Part shown: positions 31,229-42,836 of the stretch, piece by piece
Position numbering within the stretch: the stretch's first letter is position 1
How the letters are laid out: the number at the start of each line of letters is the position of its first letter
Assembly (NCBI GenBank): GCA_946811185.2
Contig: OX328106.1
Span: 33,043,694-33,107,693, forward strand
Length of the DNA stretch: 64,000 nt
Direction of reading: 5' to 3'
Source of the DNA: Hippopus hippopus
Lineage: Eukaryota; Mollusca; Bivalvia; Cardiida; Cardiidae
Notes under the pieces: model-generated
Databases searched by the model: none
Told to the model about the DNA's origin: nothing
Seen by the model: only the letters and a program-made list of their open reading frames with translations
Program-made: the position numbers and the translations under genes

Positions 31229-32156
31229 AATAAGAGAGTCATGATGGTCTTGAAGTCCCTCAACTGAGCCTTTTGACCAAATAAATCCCAAATTCTTCAG
31301 AGATATTATGACAAACAATCTAACAAACTCTCGTGGGTACTGGACTGAAAATGCGGCGCCTAGAGTGTACACAAGCTTCTTCTAGAATTTGTCTCAGTGA
31401 CCCACTTTTTAGCCCAACATGGCCCAATTTCGAACTTATTGTAGATATTATCCATACAAACAATCTGCCCACCTTTCATGAGGATTGGACAGAAAATGTG
31501 GTCTCTAGAGTGTACACATGGTTTTTCCAAGATCTGACCTGATGACCTAGTTTTTGACCCGACAAGATCCATTTTCTATCTCCTATGAGATATCATCACA
31601 ACATACATCTTGAACTACTTGCACTTGTAATAAACTGAAAATGTGCCCTCTACTGTGTACACAAGATTTTTCTAAAATTTGACCTGGTGACCTAGTTTTT
31701 TATCTAATGTGAACCATTTAAGAACTTTGTTCAAGATATTATCAAGGCAAACATTCTGACTGGTTTTTGTATGTATCGGACAAAAAATGTGGCCTCTAGA
31801 GCGTACACAAGGTATTTCAAAGATTTGACCGGGTTACCTACTACTTGATGCTACATAAACCATGTTAGAACTCCTCTATGATATCATCAAAACAAACATT
31901 CTGACCAACTTTCAAGAGTACTGGCCTCTTGAGTGTACCCAAGATTTTTGTAAGATTTGACCTTGACCTAGTGACCTAGTTTTTGATCCAACAAGACCCA
32001 CTTTCAAACTCGTCCCAGATATTAGCAAGACAACTGCTCTGACCAGATTTCATGAGTACTGGTCTCTGGAGCATACACAAGGTAAAAGTTGAAGGCGCAC
32101 CACAGACAGCACAATTACAAAGCTCACTTGGAGTACTTTGTGCTTAGGTGAGCTAA
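31229..32156 (+). repeat. Q-family pearl-like element
   Basis: Opens 'aataagagagtcatgatggtc'. About five diverged core units ('gacctagtttttgacc', 'tgtacacaaggttttt'). Ends 'agtactttgtgcttaggtgagctaaaaa', the decayed form of the Q terminal hairpin plus GAGCTAA. Confidence 0.7.
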
Positions 32157-32359
32157 AAATCTTTACATATCAAGCCTTTCTTTATCATAAGATCTCGTAG
32201 AGTACCATACAGTACCATACAGACATCAGCTCAGACTACCTTTTTTGCAATGTCCGTTCTTTGATTTACACTGAATGTAAGAGCAACTATACTTGTCTCA
32301 AAAAGAAATGAGGCAAAAGAGTATCAGACTAAATTTAGTAACATTTCCATTAAACCTGG

Positions 32360-32540
32360 ATCCATATTCACTAACCTTCTTAATTTCATTCTTAGTTTTA
32401 TTCTTCTTTTAGAAAGAAATGCAACTTCTGACAGGTGAAACCATTCAAGTTTGCGAGTCAGAACTTGTGTTACTTTCAAATTTAGAAAATTATTGAGAGT
32501 AAGACGAAGAAAGTTCTTAAGAATGGTCGGTGAATAGGTA
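32360..32540. repeat. fold-back (CCAAT) element, decayed
   Basis: 'catattcactaaccttcttaa' and inverse 'ttaagaatggtcggtgaata'. The central CCAAT box is mutated here. Confidence 0.55.
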
Positions 32541-32578
32541 CCCTAGATTCAGAGTGACTGTCTAGCATTAATCTCTTT

Positions 32579-32690
32579 AACCCTTTACCTTATAAAAAGA
32601 TTTTCTAAATTGAAAGCATTTGCAGACAACAATTAAAATTAATGTTAGGATATGGTCATTGAAACTCAGAATTGTCTGGTAAAGATTAAA
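32579..32690 (+). repeat. M1 MITE with hairpin deleted
   Basis: TTAACCCTTTACCTTATAAA ... GAATTGTCTGGTAAAGATTAA in 112 bp. The palindrome is missing. Confidence 0.6.
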
Positions 32691-33149
32691 TCCAATGTGG
32701 AACCTGAAACCTAACAGATTTTTTAAATACTTTCTCAGCCAATGTAATTGCTCCTTTTTTTCTGCTTTCACTTTTTCTCTTTCTGATATTCTAAAAACAG
32801 GCATGTTTAAGAATGTTTGTTTCATTAACTCATAATAACTTGAGACTCTGTCATAACATAGAGGTACAGTACATACATGTATTTGTGACAAGTGGGGTGT
32901 AGTTAATATAGTGCTTACTATTATGGTTGGACAAGAGTTTGTCATACACGAAATTAGTTCATGGCTAATAAAATTTTTTACAGAAACATTAATCCAAACA
33001 GAGGAGCAAGCACACCTACTCTGTGATTGCTCCTGCTCTGTCATTTGTAATTCCCATCAATTCACAATTCAGCCTCTATTTTATACATAAATCGATGAAA
33101 ATACAAAAAATAATATTATTATATAATGTTTACAGTTCAAGCTTAGTTA

Positions 33150-33505
33150 ACTTGTTTTATCACACAAGTTTTAGACTTGTCCAATTTGAATGCATTTGCA
33201 AACAACAAATTAAATCTTGCTCAAATGATGACATTTTGTATGTGATGGAAAAGAAAATAAAATGCTGGTAACCAACAGCTTTTTTCCTCAGGGTCATTAA
33301 ACTTGAGATTGTGAGGTAAAGAGTAAATATCCGGTAGATGTCGCTATTTTTTTATGGGATTTGTTTGTGAAAGAGAAGAAAACATTGAGGGAATGAGGGA
33401 AATTGCTATTACCAGCACTTTCTCCATTTCCCACGATGTTTCAATAACCTTCTGCTTTAGGACTGTTTAAACTAGGGACTGTGTGGAAAAGGGATAAGGA
33501 TGTGC
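33150..33505 (+). repeat. two decayed M1 MITEs in tandem
   Basis: 33150-33325 and 33345-33500. The second keeps the arms 'gaaaacattgagggaatgagg' and 'ctttctccatttcccacgatg'. Confidence 0.55.
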
Positions 33506-33638
33506 AATTTGCATGGGCCTAAACTTTTATTGCTTGATAAACAGCAAGTTATACATTATGAGGTACTGGGTTATATAATTGTAACTAATAGCTAATAAAT
33601 TTCAAAAGCGGATAATTATGCCATTATTTTATGTACCG

Positions 33639-33865
33639 TAAACTCTTTACTGGACAACAAAACTGTGTGCTTGTCAAAACTGAAAGCATTTGCAGGTAAA
33701 AAAGTAAACATGACTCAAAAACTGGAATTTATCTTTGAAATGAAGAAAACATTGTGGGAAAAGGAGAAAATTCTGGTTACCAGCATTTGCTCCTTTTCCC
33801 AAAATGTTTTAAAAGCCTTCTTCCTTAGGGTCATCAAAAGTTGTAATTGTGTGGTCAAGGGTTGA
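33639..33865 (+). repeat. M1 MITE
   Basis: 'taaactctttactggacaac' to 'gtgtggtcaagggttgac', palindrome with two mismatches near 33752-33810. Confidence 0.7.
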
Positions 33866-33899
33866 CAGAAACAGAAGCACTACATTCACATGCCAACAC

Positions 33900-34590
33900 C
33901 CTGCCACACTGCTTTTTCAGTGAAAATTCTATGTCAAAAAAGGGCATAATTCTGGGCTCAACAATATCAGTTGTCCAATAGACTTGGGCAAGTGAAATTC
34001 TTGATTTGACAAGTGAATTACCAATCTAGTAAAACAATTGGGCAAGTGGATTTCCTAAATTGATAACAGGATAAAAAGTGAATGCCAAGATAAGAGCTTG
34101 ATTGTTTGAAACCTGTTTTTGTAATTGAAGGCGCAACCAAAAAAAAAGGCATTCTCTTCCGGTCGATATAAGAGAGCATAATGAATACTCAACTCCATCC
34201 ATGTGTACTCAACTAAATACTGAAATGACTCTGCATAACATAGTCCTATACATCATTATCTGAAATTTTGGAAAAAGCGTCGGCTGTATCATTCTTGTAC
34301 TTGATTATCGTAAAAAAAAATCATGCCTACTTAATGTAAAAAAATTCACAGTTACCTGCCCTCCTGGTTTGAGTTCCCATTTTAAGACTCAACAACTAGC
34401 CTAGTAGTGAACAACTAGCCTAAACTTAATGTAAATGTCTTCAGTAATGACAGATACTATAAAATGCCAAAGGTTTTGCAAAAATGATGATGGCTGCAAC
34501 AGGGCTTTGACAATGCCTTGACATTTTCTTTGAACTTTGCTAAGCTGATAAAATCTACCTAGTGCCAAGATACAAAATAACAAGAGGGCC
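33900..34590. repeat. R-family copies
   Basis: 'gtcaaaaaagggcataattctgg' (33930) and 'gtaaatgtcttcagtaatgacag ... atgccaaaggttttgcaaaaatgatga' (34430-34490). Confidence 0.45.
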
Positions 34591-34600
34591 ACTTCCCTAT

Positions 34601-34765
34601 TAACCCTTTACCAAACAATTCATTGACGGAAAGGGGGGGGGTTGAAAACATTATGGGAAAAGAAGAAATGCTGGAAACCAGCATTTTCTCCAGTTCCCAT
34701 GTTTTCTTCCCTATCAGAAAACTTAAGTACATTTGTGCAAATTTAAAACTTGTCATCTGCTGAGT
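34601..34765 (-). repeat. M1 MITE, shortened
   Basis: TTAACCCTTTACCAAACAATTC at the left. Hairpin 'gaaatgctggaaaccagcattttctcc'. The right end is lost. Confidence 0.6.
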
Positions 34766-35159
34766 ATAAAGCTATCATTTTGGAAAGGATTCATAGGTGA
34801 TCCATAACTAGTATGCTAGCAGCAGTAAATCGAAAAAAAGATCAAATGATAAATCCAAACAAATAATGGTGAAAGCTCCTTGCAGGTGCATCTACTTCAG
34901 ACAAACAGACTGAGGCATCTAATATTTAATTCTAAGTGCTTCAGCTGATATATCAACACAAAATGCCCCAACACTTTGCACAGCTTATCTCATTTGAATT
35001 AATGAAAGGGAGTATTATTTTGCAAACCTTAATAAATGGACAATGATGATAATCTTTGAGATGTCTATAATGAAAAAGTATTATTGACAGAAAATATGTG
35101 GAGCCCATAAAATGCATATTTTTTCACACACCTATAAAAAGTCAATCAATATTAATCAT

Positions 35160-35330
35160 TAACAACACAATCCAAAGTTTTAATGACCCTCAAAAAGACA
35201 GCTTTTCAAAAAATTGTGTTTTCTTCCCCTCTAAAAACAAATTTAAATTTTTGAGTCACATTTTTTTGTTGTAGTCTGCAAATGCATTCAATTTGGAATA
35301 GTCTAAAGCTTTGGGGTTGGTAATGAGCTA
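35160..35330 (-). repeat. M1 MITE lacking hairpin
   Basis: 'ttaacaacacaatccaaagttttaatgaccct' to 'ggggttggtaatgagctaa'. The core palindrome is absent. Confidence 0.5.
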
Positions 35331-35700
35331 AGGAGAATTAAAGGATCATTCATAACAAGCATCAATGATCACCGGTGAACAAAATTTTTGACATGAATAT
35401 TTCAAAGAATTTTGTGGCTGAAAAATATTTATTCTTTGGCAAAATTGGTAAAGTCTGGAACAAAATATAATATGATTACTGCTACATAACTGAAATAGGA
35501 ATATTCACTGAGGAACTCAAAATATCCTATAATCATGTTATGGCTCTCATTTACAGATTTTGTCTTTCAGAAACGCAACAAAATCTTAAAAAGATAAACA
35601 AAACAATAGCTTCTAAATATAGTGCACATACACTGAACATAAAATGATTCAGCATTTTTTCAAAGATTGATTTTCTGATCATGTTTCTCCACCTAACTGT

Positions 35701-37574
35701 TTAACCCTTTACCACACAATCCCAAGTTTTAACAACCCTGCAAAATAAGACTTATGAAAACATTGTGGGAAAAGGAAACAAGATGTCTGTTTGTAAAACA
35801 GTCATACCCCCCTACTGCCACATTGATACAGGAAGTGGCACAGTTCATAAACTGATATCAAAAGAATTGATTGGGAAATATCGATGTCATCTTTTTGATT
35901 TATAGCCCACTTCAATTGTTAAACGTGATAATCTGTCAACAGTTCGCATAATTATACACACCGCCATGTGTATACATACAAGATTGTAAACAGTCGCCGA
36001 TACACAGACTGGGTTATCGATTTTCTTTTCGGCACGCGCGTTCCACTTCCGCTTTTTCCCAGTCAACTTCGATGCTTACTACGTCCCCGATAATACGTGA
36101 ATAAAATGTTGGAGCCACAAGTTGAGCCACATACGAAGATTTTTGAGACACCTTAATTCTCTTTGAGCAAATGGCTCAAGTGGCGAATGGCAGCGCGGGC
36201 CCTGAATCATCTGGTGGTCACTGTGACCTTGACCTTTCACGGATTAACCTTAAAATCGATAGGGATCATTTACACTCCAAGATGAATATCTGTACAGAAT
36301 TTGAAGGACCTCGGTCAATTCTGTGTCTAGTTATCATCTGGACAAGGTAAGGTCTAAATATCATTAAGTGGAAGGCCACTGTGACCTTGACCTTTGATGG
36401 ATTAATCTCAAAATCGATAGGGATCATCTGCACTCCGAGACGAATGTCTGTGCCAAATTTGACGAACCTAGGTCAATTCTGTGTCTAGTTATCATCTGGA
36501 CAAGGTTTGGTCTATATATCAACATGTTGACGGTCACTGTGACCTTGACCTTTGAGTGATTGACCTCAAAATCAATAGGGATCATCTGCACTCCGAGACG
36601 CATGTCTGTGCCAAATTTGAAGAACCTAGGTCAATTCTGTGTCTAGTTATCATCTGGACAAGGTTTGGTCTATATATCAACATGTTGACTGTCACTGTGA
36701 CCTTGACCTTTGACCGATTGACCTCAAAATCAATAGGGATCATCTACACTCTGAGACGCATGTCTATGCCAAATTATACGAACCTAGGTCAATTCTGTGT
36801 CTAGTTATCATCCGGACAAGGTTTGGTCTAAATATCAACATGTTGACGGTCACTGTGACCTTGACCTTTGACCGATTGACCTCAAAATAAATAGGGATCA
36901 TCTACACTCCGAGACGCATGTTTGTGCCAAATTTGAAGAACCTAGGTCAATTCTGTGTCTAGTTATCATCCGGACAAGGTTTGGTCTATATATCAACATG
37001 TTGACGGTCACTGTGACCTTGACCTTTGACCGATTGACCTCAAAATCAATAGGGATCATCTACACTCCAAGACGCATGTCTGTGCCAAATTTGACGAACC
37101 TAGGTCAATTCTATGTCTAGTTATCATCCGGACAAGGTTTGGTCTATATATCAACATGTTGACGGTCACTGTGACCTTGACCTTTGACCGATTGACCTCA
37201 AAATAAATAGGGATCATCTAGACTCCGAGACGCATGTCTGTGCCAATTTTGATGAACCTAGGTCAATTCTGTATCTAGTTATCATCCGGACAAGGTAAGG
37301 TCTACCGACCAACCTACGGACTGACCGACAACCGATGGACCGACCGACATTAGCAAAGCAATATACCCCCACTTCATTGAAGGGGGGGCATAAAAATGCC
37401 GGTAACCAGCATTTTCTCCTTATCCCAGAATATTTTCTAACCTTTTAAAAACAAACCAAATCATTTGGGGCACATATAAATTGTTGTCTGCAAAAACTGT
37501 CAGTTTGGACTAGCCTAAAATTTTGTTGTGTGGTATGGACTAGCCTAAAATTTTGTTGTGTGGTAAAGAGTTAA
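35701..37574 (-). repeat. M1 MITE split by a P-family element
   Basis: The left half 35701-35775 (TTAACCCTTTACCACACAATCCC ... GTGGGAAAAGGA) and right half 37394-37574 (AAATGCCGGTAACCAGC ... GGTAAAGAGTTAA) rejoin as one M1 element. A 30-bp unit (37506-37535) is directly repeated at 37536-37565 near its end. Confidence 0.85.
35776..37393 (+). repeat. P-family pearl-like element inside an M1 hairpin
   Basis: Same ends as the copy at 5466 (AACAAGATGTCTG ... GGGGGGCATAA). Seven ~159-bp core units. Comparison with intact M1 copies fixes its ends to within 2-3 bp. Confidence 0.85.
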
Positions 37575-37576
37575 AA

Positions 37577-37928
37577 TCATCTCACATATCATTCCGGCAA
37601 ACATTCCAAACAAGTGTCATTCCGACTGGAGAACATGGTAGGCCTTTATTTCAATACAGATTTGTAGCTTTGACATAGTGACCTGGTTTTCATTCAGGTT
37701 GACCACATTTACACCAGTCTGAGATATCCAAAAAAAATATTTAGTGCACTGAGCCTCGAGAGTGATCCAAGTATCTTTTTTATAACCTATTTACCTTGTT
37801 CTATCCCTGAATGACCCATACTGACAGTAGTCTATGGCATAGAAGAAGAACAAAAAAAAAGAACAAAGGACAGAGAAGCATCACAATAAGTCACCTTGTA
37901 GCACTTTGTATTGCGGAGAGCTAACATG
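37577..37928 (+). repeat. Q-family fragment
   Basis: 'gacatagtgacctggttttcattc' and the end 'gtagcactttgtattgcggagagcta' match the Q core and terminus, much diverged. Confidence 0.45.
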
Positions 37929-38252
37929 AAAAATCACTAGGAGTAAGTGAACACAGAACACTATATCTATTTCTAGAAATTTCGGTTTATCACTTTCTGT
38001 TAATGCTTGCCACTATCACTAGCTTCAGAGGTAGTAAGATATGTCACACAAAAAGGAGGTACTGCTTTCACTGAAACTGTTGATGCATCTGTATTCTGTC
38101 CCAAGCTCTGATACATTTCATACCATAAGCAAGATGCTTCTCTTGTAAGAAATGAAATAGACAATGTTGTTCATACCTTGGGAACAGAAATTCCTTGCCC
38201 AACATAACTGTCACAAATATTGGAACACAACAAGCAGCATACAAGCAAATTG

Positions 38253-38472
38253 ACTCTTTATCAAACAACAAAATTTTAGGCTAGTCCAAATTGAAAGTAT
38301 CTGCAGATGAAAAGTCTGAAATAGGTACAGGTGAACTGATGTTTTTTGATCATGTAGAAAACATTGTAGGAAAAGGAGAAAATGCTGGTTATCAACATTT
38401 TCTCCTTTCCCCCAGTGTTTTCAAAAGGCCTCTTCCTCAGGGTTGTTAAAACTCTGGATTGTTGGGTCAGGA
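38253..38472 (+). repeat. M1 MITE
   Basis: 'gactctttatcaaacaacaaaattttagg' to 'ggattgttgggtcaggag'. Hairpin 'ggagaaaatgctggttatcaacattttctcc'. Confidence 0.7.
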
Positions 38473-38883
38473 GTAGTCACATAACCTTGCTGGAAGATGA
38501 GAATAATACTAACCCTAATTTCACTTTCGCAAGGATGCAGAATATCATGGGACACAGGAGTATTTTTTGTCATACCTCAATACTCTTTAAGTATAAAGTT
38601 CAAATACATCCCAAGACACAGATTTTTATAAAATATGCTCACAATATCATCATAATGTATAATATCACCAAAGTTTAAGCCAATGTCTCTTGTTAGTACA
38701 AAGCTGTTAGAAGTATAAAATGCCATTTTGAAGTTGTTTTAAAGATTAACAAATAAAGCAGTTTCCATTTAGAATGGATTTTTTGGAATACATAAATGCA
38801 TGACAAGGTTCATGATTAACTGACTAGCTAATATCTTCATATATAAGCGAATATAGCATGTTATACACGTGCTTTACAAATAA

Positions 38884-39035
38884 AAAGGAGGTTTAATGCA
38901 GTCGACCTATTTCAGCCTATGCAAGCTGACTTGGGTCAAAACCTTTTGCTATTTGTTAATTTTCTGCTTGCCCAGGGACCTTTCTATGTCATGGTTCAGC
39001 TGGTTGTTACACAGAGTGGATTTTATTGATTCACA
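38884..39035 (+). repeat. M2 MITE, left part
   Basis: 'aaaggaggtttaatgcagtcgacc ... agctgacttgggtcaaaaccttttgctatttg', ending where an M1 copy begins. A matching M2 right end (39266-39334) follows that M1. Confidence 0.55.
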
Positions 39036-39036
39036 A

Positions 39037-39265
39037 TTAACCCTTTACCAAACAATCCCTGGTTTTTACGACCCCCAGATAGAAACCTTTTGAAAACATT
39101 GTGGGAAAAGGAGAAAATGCTGGTAACCAGCATTTTCTCCTTTTCCCACAATGTTTTCCACCCTGCTCGAAATAAATTTCAATTTTTGAGTTTCGTTTAT
39201 TTTGTCGTCTGCAAGTGCTTTCAATTTGAACTTGTCTAAAATTTTGTTGTTTGGTAAAGAGTTAA
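39037..39265 (-). repeat. M1 MITE, full length, inserted inside an M2
   Basis: TTAACCCTTTACCAAACAATCC ... GTTTGGTAAAGAGTTAA, palindrome perfect over about 60 nt. Left and right M2 parts flank it (38884-39036 and 39266-39334), indicating a nested insertion. Confidence 0.8.
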
Positions 39266-39334
39266 ATGATGACTTGCTTGGTATAATGCATCACAGAGAT
39301 GCTCTAAACCCCCTTGTGCCAGAGCTCCACTCAA
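39266..39334 (+). repeat. M2 MITE, right end
   Basis: 'gatgacttgcttggtataatgcatcacagagatgc ... ccttgtgccagagctccactca', the 3' half of an M2 element. Confidence 0.6.
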
Positions 39335-39375
39335 ATGTATGAGTTTATGAGATACAAAACACATGGAAATTCTAT

Positions 39376-39606
39376 TTAACCCTTTACCAAACAATCCCTG
39401 GTTTTTACGACCCTGAGGAAGAAGCCTTCTGAAAACATTGTGGGAAAAGGAGAAAATGCTGGTAACCAGCATTTTCTTTTTTTTCCCACAATGTTTTCTA
39501 CTCTTTTATAGTCAAGTTTCAATTTTTGAGTCATGTTTATTTTGTTGTCTGCAAATGCTTTCAATTTGGACAAGTCTAAAATTTCGTCGTTTGGTAAAAG
39601 AATTAA
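39376..39606 (-). repeat. M1 MITE, full length
   Basis: TTAACCCTTTACCAAACAATCC ... GTCGTTTGGTAAAAGAATTAA, perfect palindrome except for an extended T run on one arm. Confidence 0.8.
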
Positions 39607-39650
39607 ACAAGAACACAACATACAGGTGCCAATGCTTGGCTGTGGTTGCT

Positions 39651-39866
39651 TTAATCCTTTACCACACAATCCATAGTTTTCGCAACTCTGAGGATAAAGG
39701 CTTTTGAAAACATGATGGAACAAGGAGAAATGCAGCTAAGTTGCACTTTCTTCATTTTCTACCATGTTTCCTACCCTTTTCCCAACAGATTCCATCATTT
39801 GATCCATTTCAAATTTGTCACCTGCCAATACTTTCAATTTGGGTAAGTACACAATGCCATAAAGGG
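39651..39866 (-). repeat. M1 MITE, diverged
   Basis: TTAATCCTTTACCACACAATCC ... 'acacaatgccataaagggaaaa'. Hairpin eroded. Confidence 0.6.
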
Positions 39867-39876
39867 AAAAATTAGA

Positions 39877-40563
39877 AGAGCACTATGGTGGCATATTTCT
39901 GCCACGAGATACAAGATAGCTATTGCAATAATTTAAGAGAACTATCATGATAAATCAAAGTTTCCTGGAAATATTATCTAGATAATAAAAATTTACATGA
40001 TAAAAATATCGCGATAATTCTAACTGTTATCATGATTTTTTTTTTTTTGCTTTCGTGCCCATAACTGACATTCACGGTATCTAAAATTAGATACAGTTTG
40101 GAAACATCTTGGTCTGCAACCTTATGAATTCTCCTTTTCCCTATATAGTTTTAAAGTTGTTCATAGGAGGCATTTCAAGTCGTCTTAGTGATTTTACAGA
40201 CTCCTGTTCATTTCGAGTCTTGTCAAAATTTACCAATTAAGCTACAATTGTTAATGATTTGAATTTTTACTCACTGCAATCTTGTGAAGTCAAAAACTAC
40301 TGAGTTCATCCAAATGATAAATTTTTCTATTTATAAATGTCGAGAAACAGATAGAACTATCACAATGATTTTATCTGGAATGTCAGCTTAGTGCGCTTTT
40401 GAGAAATTTTGCATTAAAATATTAAGCTTACCGTGGTTTTTTTTTCAGGAAACTTTTCACTACCTCGATAAAATTTCCAGGAAACTTTATCGCGATAGTT
40501 TTCTAAAATTATCATGATAGCTATCTGGTATCTCGTGGCAGAAATATGCCACCATAGAGCACT
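39877..40563. mobile_element. 671-bp TIR element with 8-bp target duplication
   Basis: AGAGCACT occurs directly at 39877-39884 and 40556-40563. Between them (39885-40555) the ends are inverted: ATGGTGGCATATTTCTGCCA... (about 40 bp, through CGAGATAC.AGATAGCTAT). The interior has no ORF of note and many gataa/tatca motifs. An 8-bp duplication fits hAT or P-type transposons. Non-autonomous. Confidence 0.85.
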
Positions 40564-40584
40564 ACTTGATATTTCAACAGAACT

Positions 40585-40815
40585 ACTTAAATTGAAAAAG
40601 GGACATAATTGTGTCAAAAAATATATAAAGGCTGCATGCCCATATTAGTATGGGTTGCACTGTACATGTTTGACAACTAGCCAAATTTTGAAGTAAACAT
40701 CATCAGTAAAGACAAAGATATCAGGCAATGTCATAGTTTTTGCATGATGACAATCATGACACAGATGACAAAAGGGCCATCATCATTTCTTTTTTAAACA
40801 CCGGAGCTAAATAAA
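40585..40815 (+). repeat. R-family repeat
   Basis: 'aaaagggacataattgtgtcaaaaa', 'gaagtaaacatcatcagtaaagac', 'atgacacagatgacaaaagggcc', end 'ccggagctaaa'. Confidence 0.55.
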
Positions 40816-41021
40816 TGTAAAGGTGGTAGCGCAAATCTTGATTGTACAAAATGGAGCTTTTTTTCATTCCATTTGGTTTCCATAGTTTTTTGAAATTAAC
40901 TACTCAACAAGGCTAACATCACACACCTGTAATATAATAGGTGCTAAGTTAAAACTGTAAAACAAACTTACTGTATACCTTTTGCAGACAACATTTTCTA
41001 TTTTGCAGCAAACCATATTTA

Positions 41022-41236
41022 CTCTTTACCAAACGACAAAATTTTAGACTGGTCCAAATTGAAAGCATTTACAGACGACAAAATTAATGTGACTCAAAAA
41101 TTGAAATTTGTTCTGGGAAGAGTGGAAAACATTGTGGGTAAAAAAGAAAATGCTGGTTAACAGCATTTTCTCCTTTTCCTACAAGGTTTTTAAAAGGCTT
41201 CTTCTTCAGAGTCGTGAAAACCCAGGATTGTTTGGT
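41022..41236 (+). repeat. M1 MITE fused at its end to the next M1
   Basis: 'ttactctttaccaaacgacaaaattttagac' through hairpin to 'ggattgtttggtaac'. The expected AAGGGTTAA is absent; the sequence continues straight into the next copy. Confidence 0.75.
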
Positions 41237-41461
41237 AACTCTTTACCACACAGTCCCGAATTTTATCAACCCTGAAGAAGGCGACTTTTGTAAACATTGT
41301 GGGAAAAGAAGAAAACGTTGGTAAAGAGCATTTTCTCCTTTTCCCACAATGTTTTCTACCCTATCGAATACAGAAATCATCATTTGAACAGCATTTATTT
41401 TATCGACTGCTAACGCTTTCAATTTTGTACAGTCCAAATTTTTCATTTGGTATAGAGTTAA
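41233..41461 (-). repeat. M1 MITE
   Basis: 'taactctttaccacacagtccc' to 'catttggtatagagttaa', hairpin with several mismatches. Shares its first bases with the previous copy. Confidence 0.75.
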
Positions 41462-41525
41462 ACTCATTTTGGCAAAATGAGAACTAGTTGAGAGAGTGAA
41501 ATTTCACCTTAAGCGAATACTGAGC

Positions 41526-41640
41526 ATTAACCTATTCACTATTCTTATTGCTTTTGTGGCCAGTGTAGATCAGGATAACACTGCACAAAACATGCAGTCT
41601 CATCTTTGATCTACACTGTCCAATTTGCTGAGGTATTCTA
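41526..41640. repeat. 'gatctacactg' family repeat
   Basis: 'cagtgtagatcaggataacactgc ... cagtctcatctttgatctacactgtcc', related to 3197-3300 and 47385-47560. Confidence 0.4.
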
Positions 41641-41974
41641 CACAAGAGCAACCTTAAAATTATTTTATTAAGGTCTTATTTCTAGAACAAAAATGCACAT
41701 CAGGTTTAGGTTAACCTTAAAGTTGTGTCTATTATCCTTGTAGAACCGAGATATTTTCAAAGTCATCTCTTGGAAATTTGTTTCAAAAGATAAAAAGTTA
41801 AATAAATGTAGTATGGAAAACAAGTTTTCGTCTTTCATGCCAATAGCTTATTATCAACAAGCCGATTTCCCTTAACATTTTTTTCCTTGAGACAATAAAA
41901 ATAATATGCAATGAAAACGCTACTTTCATAGATCTTACCAACTTAAACGAAGTGCATGTTAAGCATTTCAACAC

Positions 41975-42350
41975 CACAGGTGAAGGCAGGGGCTTTTGTG
42001 CACATCACACATCAAAAGCATGCAGTTGGACCTTTAAACTACTGTGGTTGCTTGTTTAGTCAAGCATATAACAATACAGTACTGAATATGGTAACCAAGA
42101 GTCGTTTGCAGGTGCTTTTTCAGCAGAATTTGAGTAGAAAACAGGGCATAATCCTGTTAGAAATATTAGGGTTACCTGTCCTTTTGGTATAGGTTCCCCT
42201 CTTGATAGTTCACAATTTGCAAAGGTCAGAATTAAATACTCTCAATAATAACGGGTAAAATGTCACAGTACGGCAACTCAGAAGACAAAGATGACAACAA
42301 TGCTATCACAAGACCTCAGTTTTCTTTGCAAACAGCTGAGCTAAAAAAAC
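41975..42350 (+). repeat. R-family repeat, longest copy
   Basis: 'agggcataatcctgttagaaatattagggttacctgtcc ... gatgacaacaatgctatcac ... tttctttgcaaacagctgagctaaaaaa'. The end GAGCTAAAA matches Q and S termini. Confidence 0.55.
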
Positions 42351-42517
42351 TGTCTGACTTTCAGTGGACTGTATTTTCAGCCATTGAAAGACATCCAGTT
42401 TACATAATTTATTGGCCTCAGCTACAGTTAACATTTACATTTCAAGATGTTACTAATAAATTTTCTATTCAACTGTTTCTGTTTTCCCTTTTATTACTGG
42501 TTCATCTTACAATGCTT

Positions 42518-42737
42518 TAACCCTTAAATTTTTGATATGTTCAAAGAGGAAGTGTCTGCAGGCAAAATCCTGAATGCGGCCCAAATGATAAAAGTTGTCT
42601 TTTAAAGGGTAGAAAACATTGTGGGGAAAAAGGAGAAAATGCTGATTACCAGTATTTTCTCCTTTTCCCAAAATGTTTTTAAAAAGCCTTTTTCTCAATG
42701 TTATTACAATATGGGATTGTTTGGTACAGGGTTATTT
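42518..42737 (+). repeat. M1 MITE
   Basis: TTAACCCTTAAATTTTTG (internal ~12 bp lost) ... GATTGTTTGGTACAGGGTTA. Palindrome near 42612-42675 with two mismatches. Confidence 0.7.
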
Positions 42738-42836
42738 CACTGCCTCCTGAAACAAATTTGTTGCACATGACTTTGAAAACATCCTCATACAATATAGGTA
42801 AAATATTGATAAGGTTCAATAATGAAACTAAGACTT

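Noticed and set aside
32577..33044. 155-codon minus ORF
   Set aside because: Its C-terminal part is translated M1 sequence and the rest has no recognisable family or clean splice context in line with either gene; no support beyond length.
39376..39723. 115-codon minus ORF (and similar ones at 3279-3563, 12733-12933, 13057-13392, 23729-24127)
   Set aside because: They read through M1 elements; recurring peptides such as VENIVGKGENAGYQHFLLFP are the translated hairpin and not conserved proteins.
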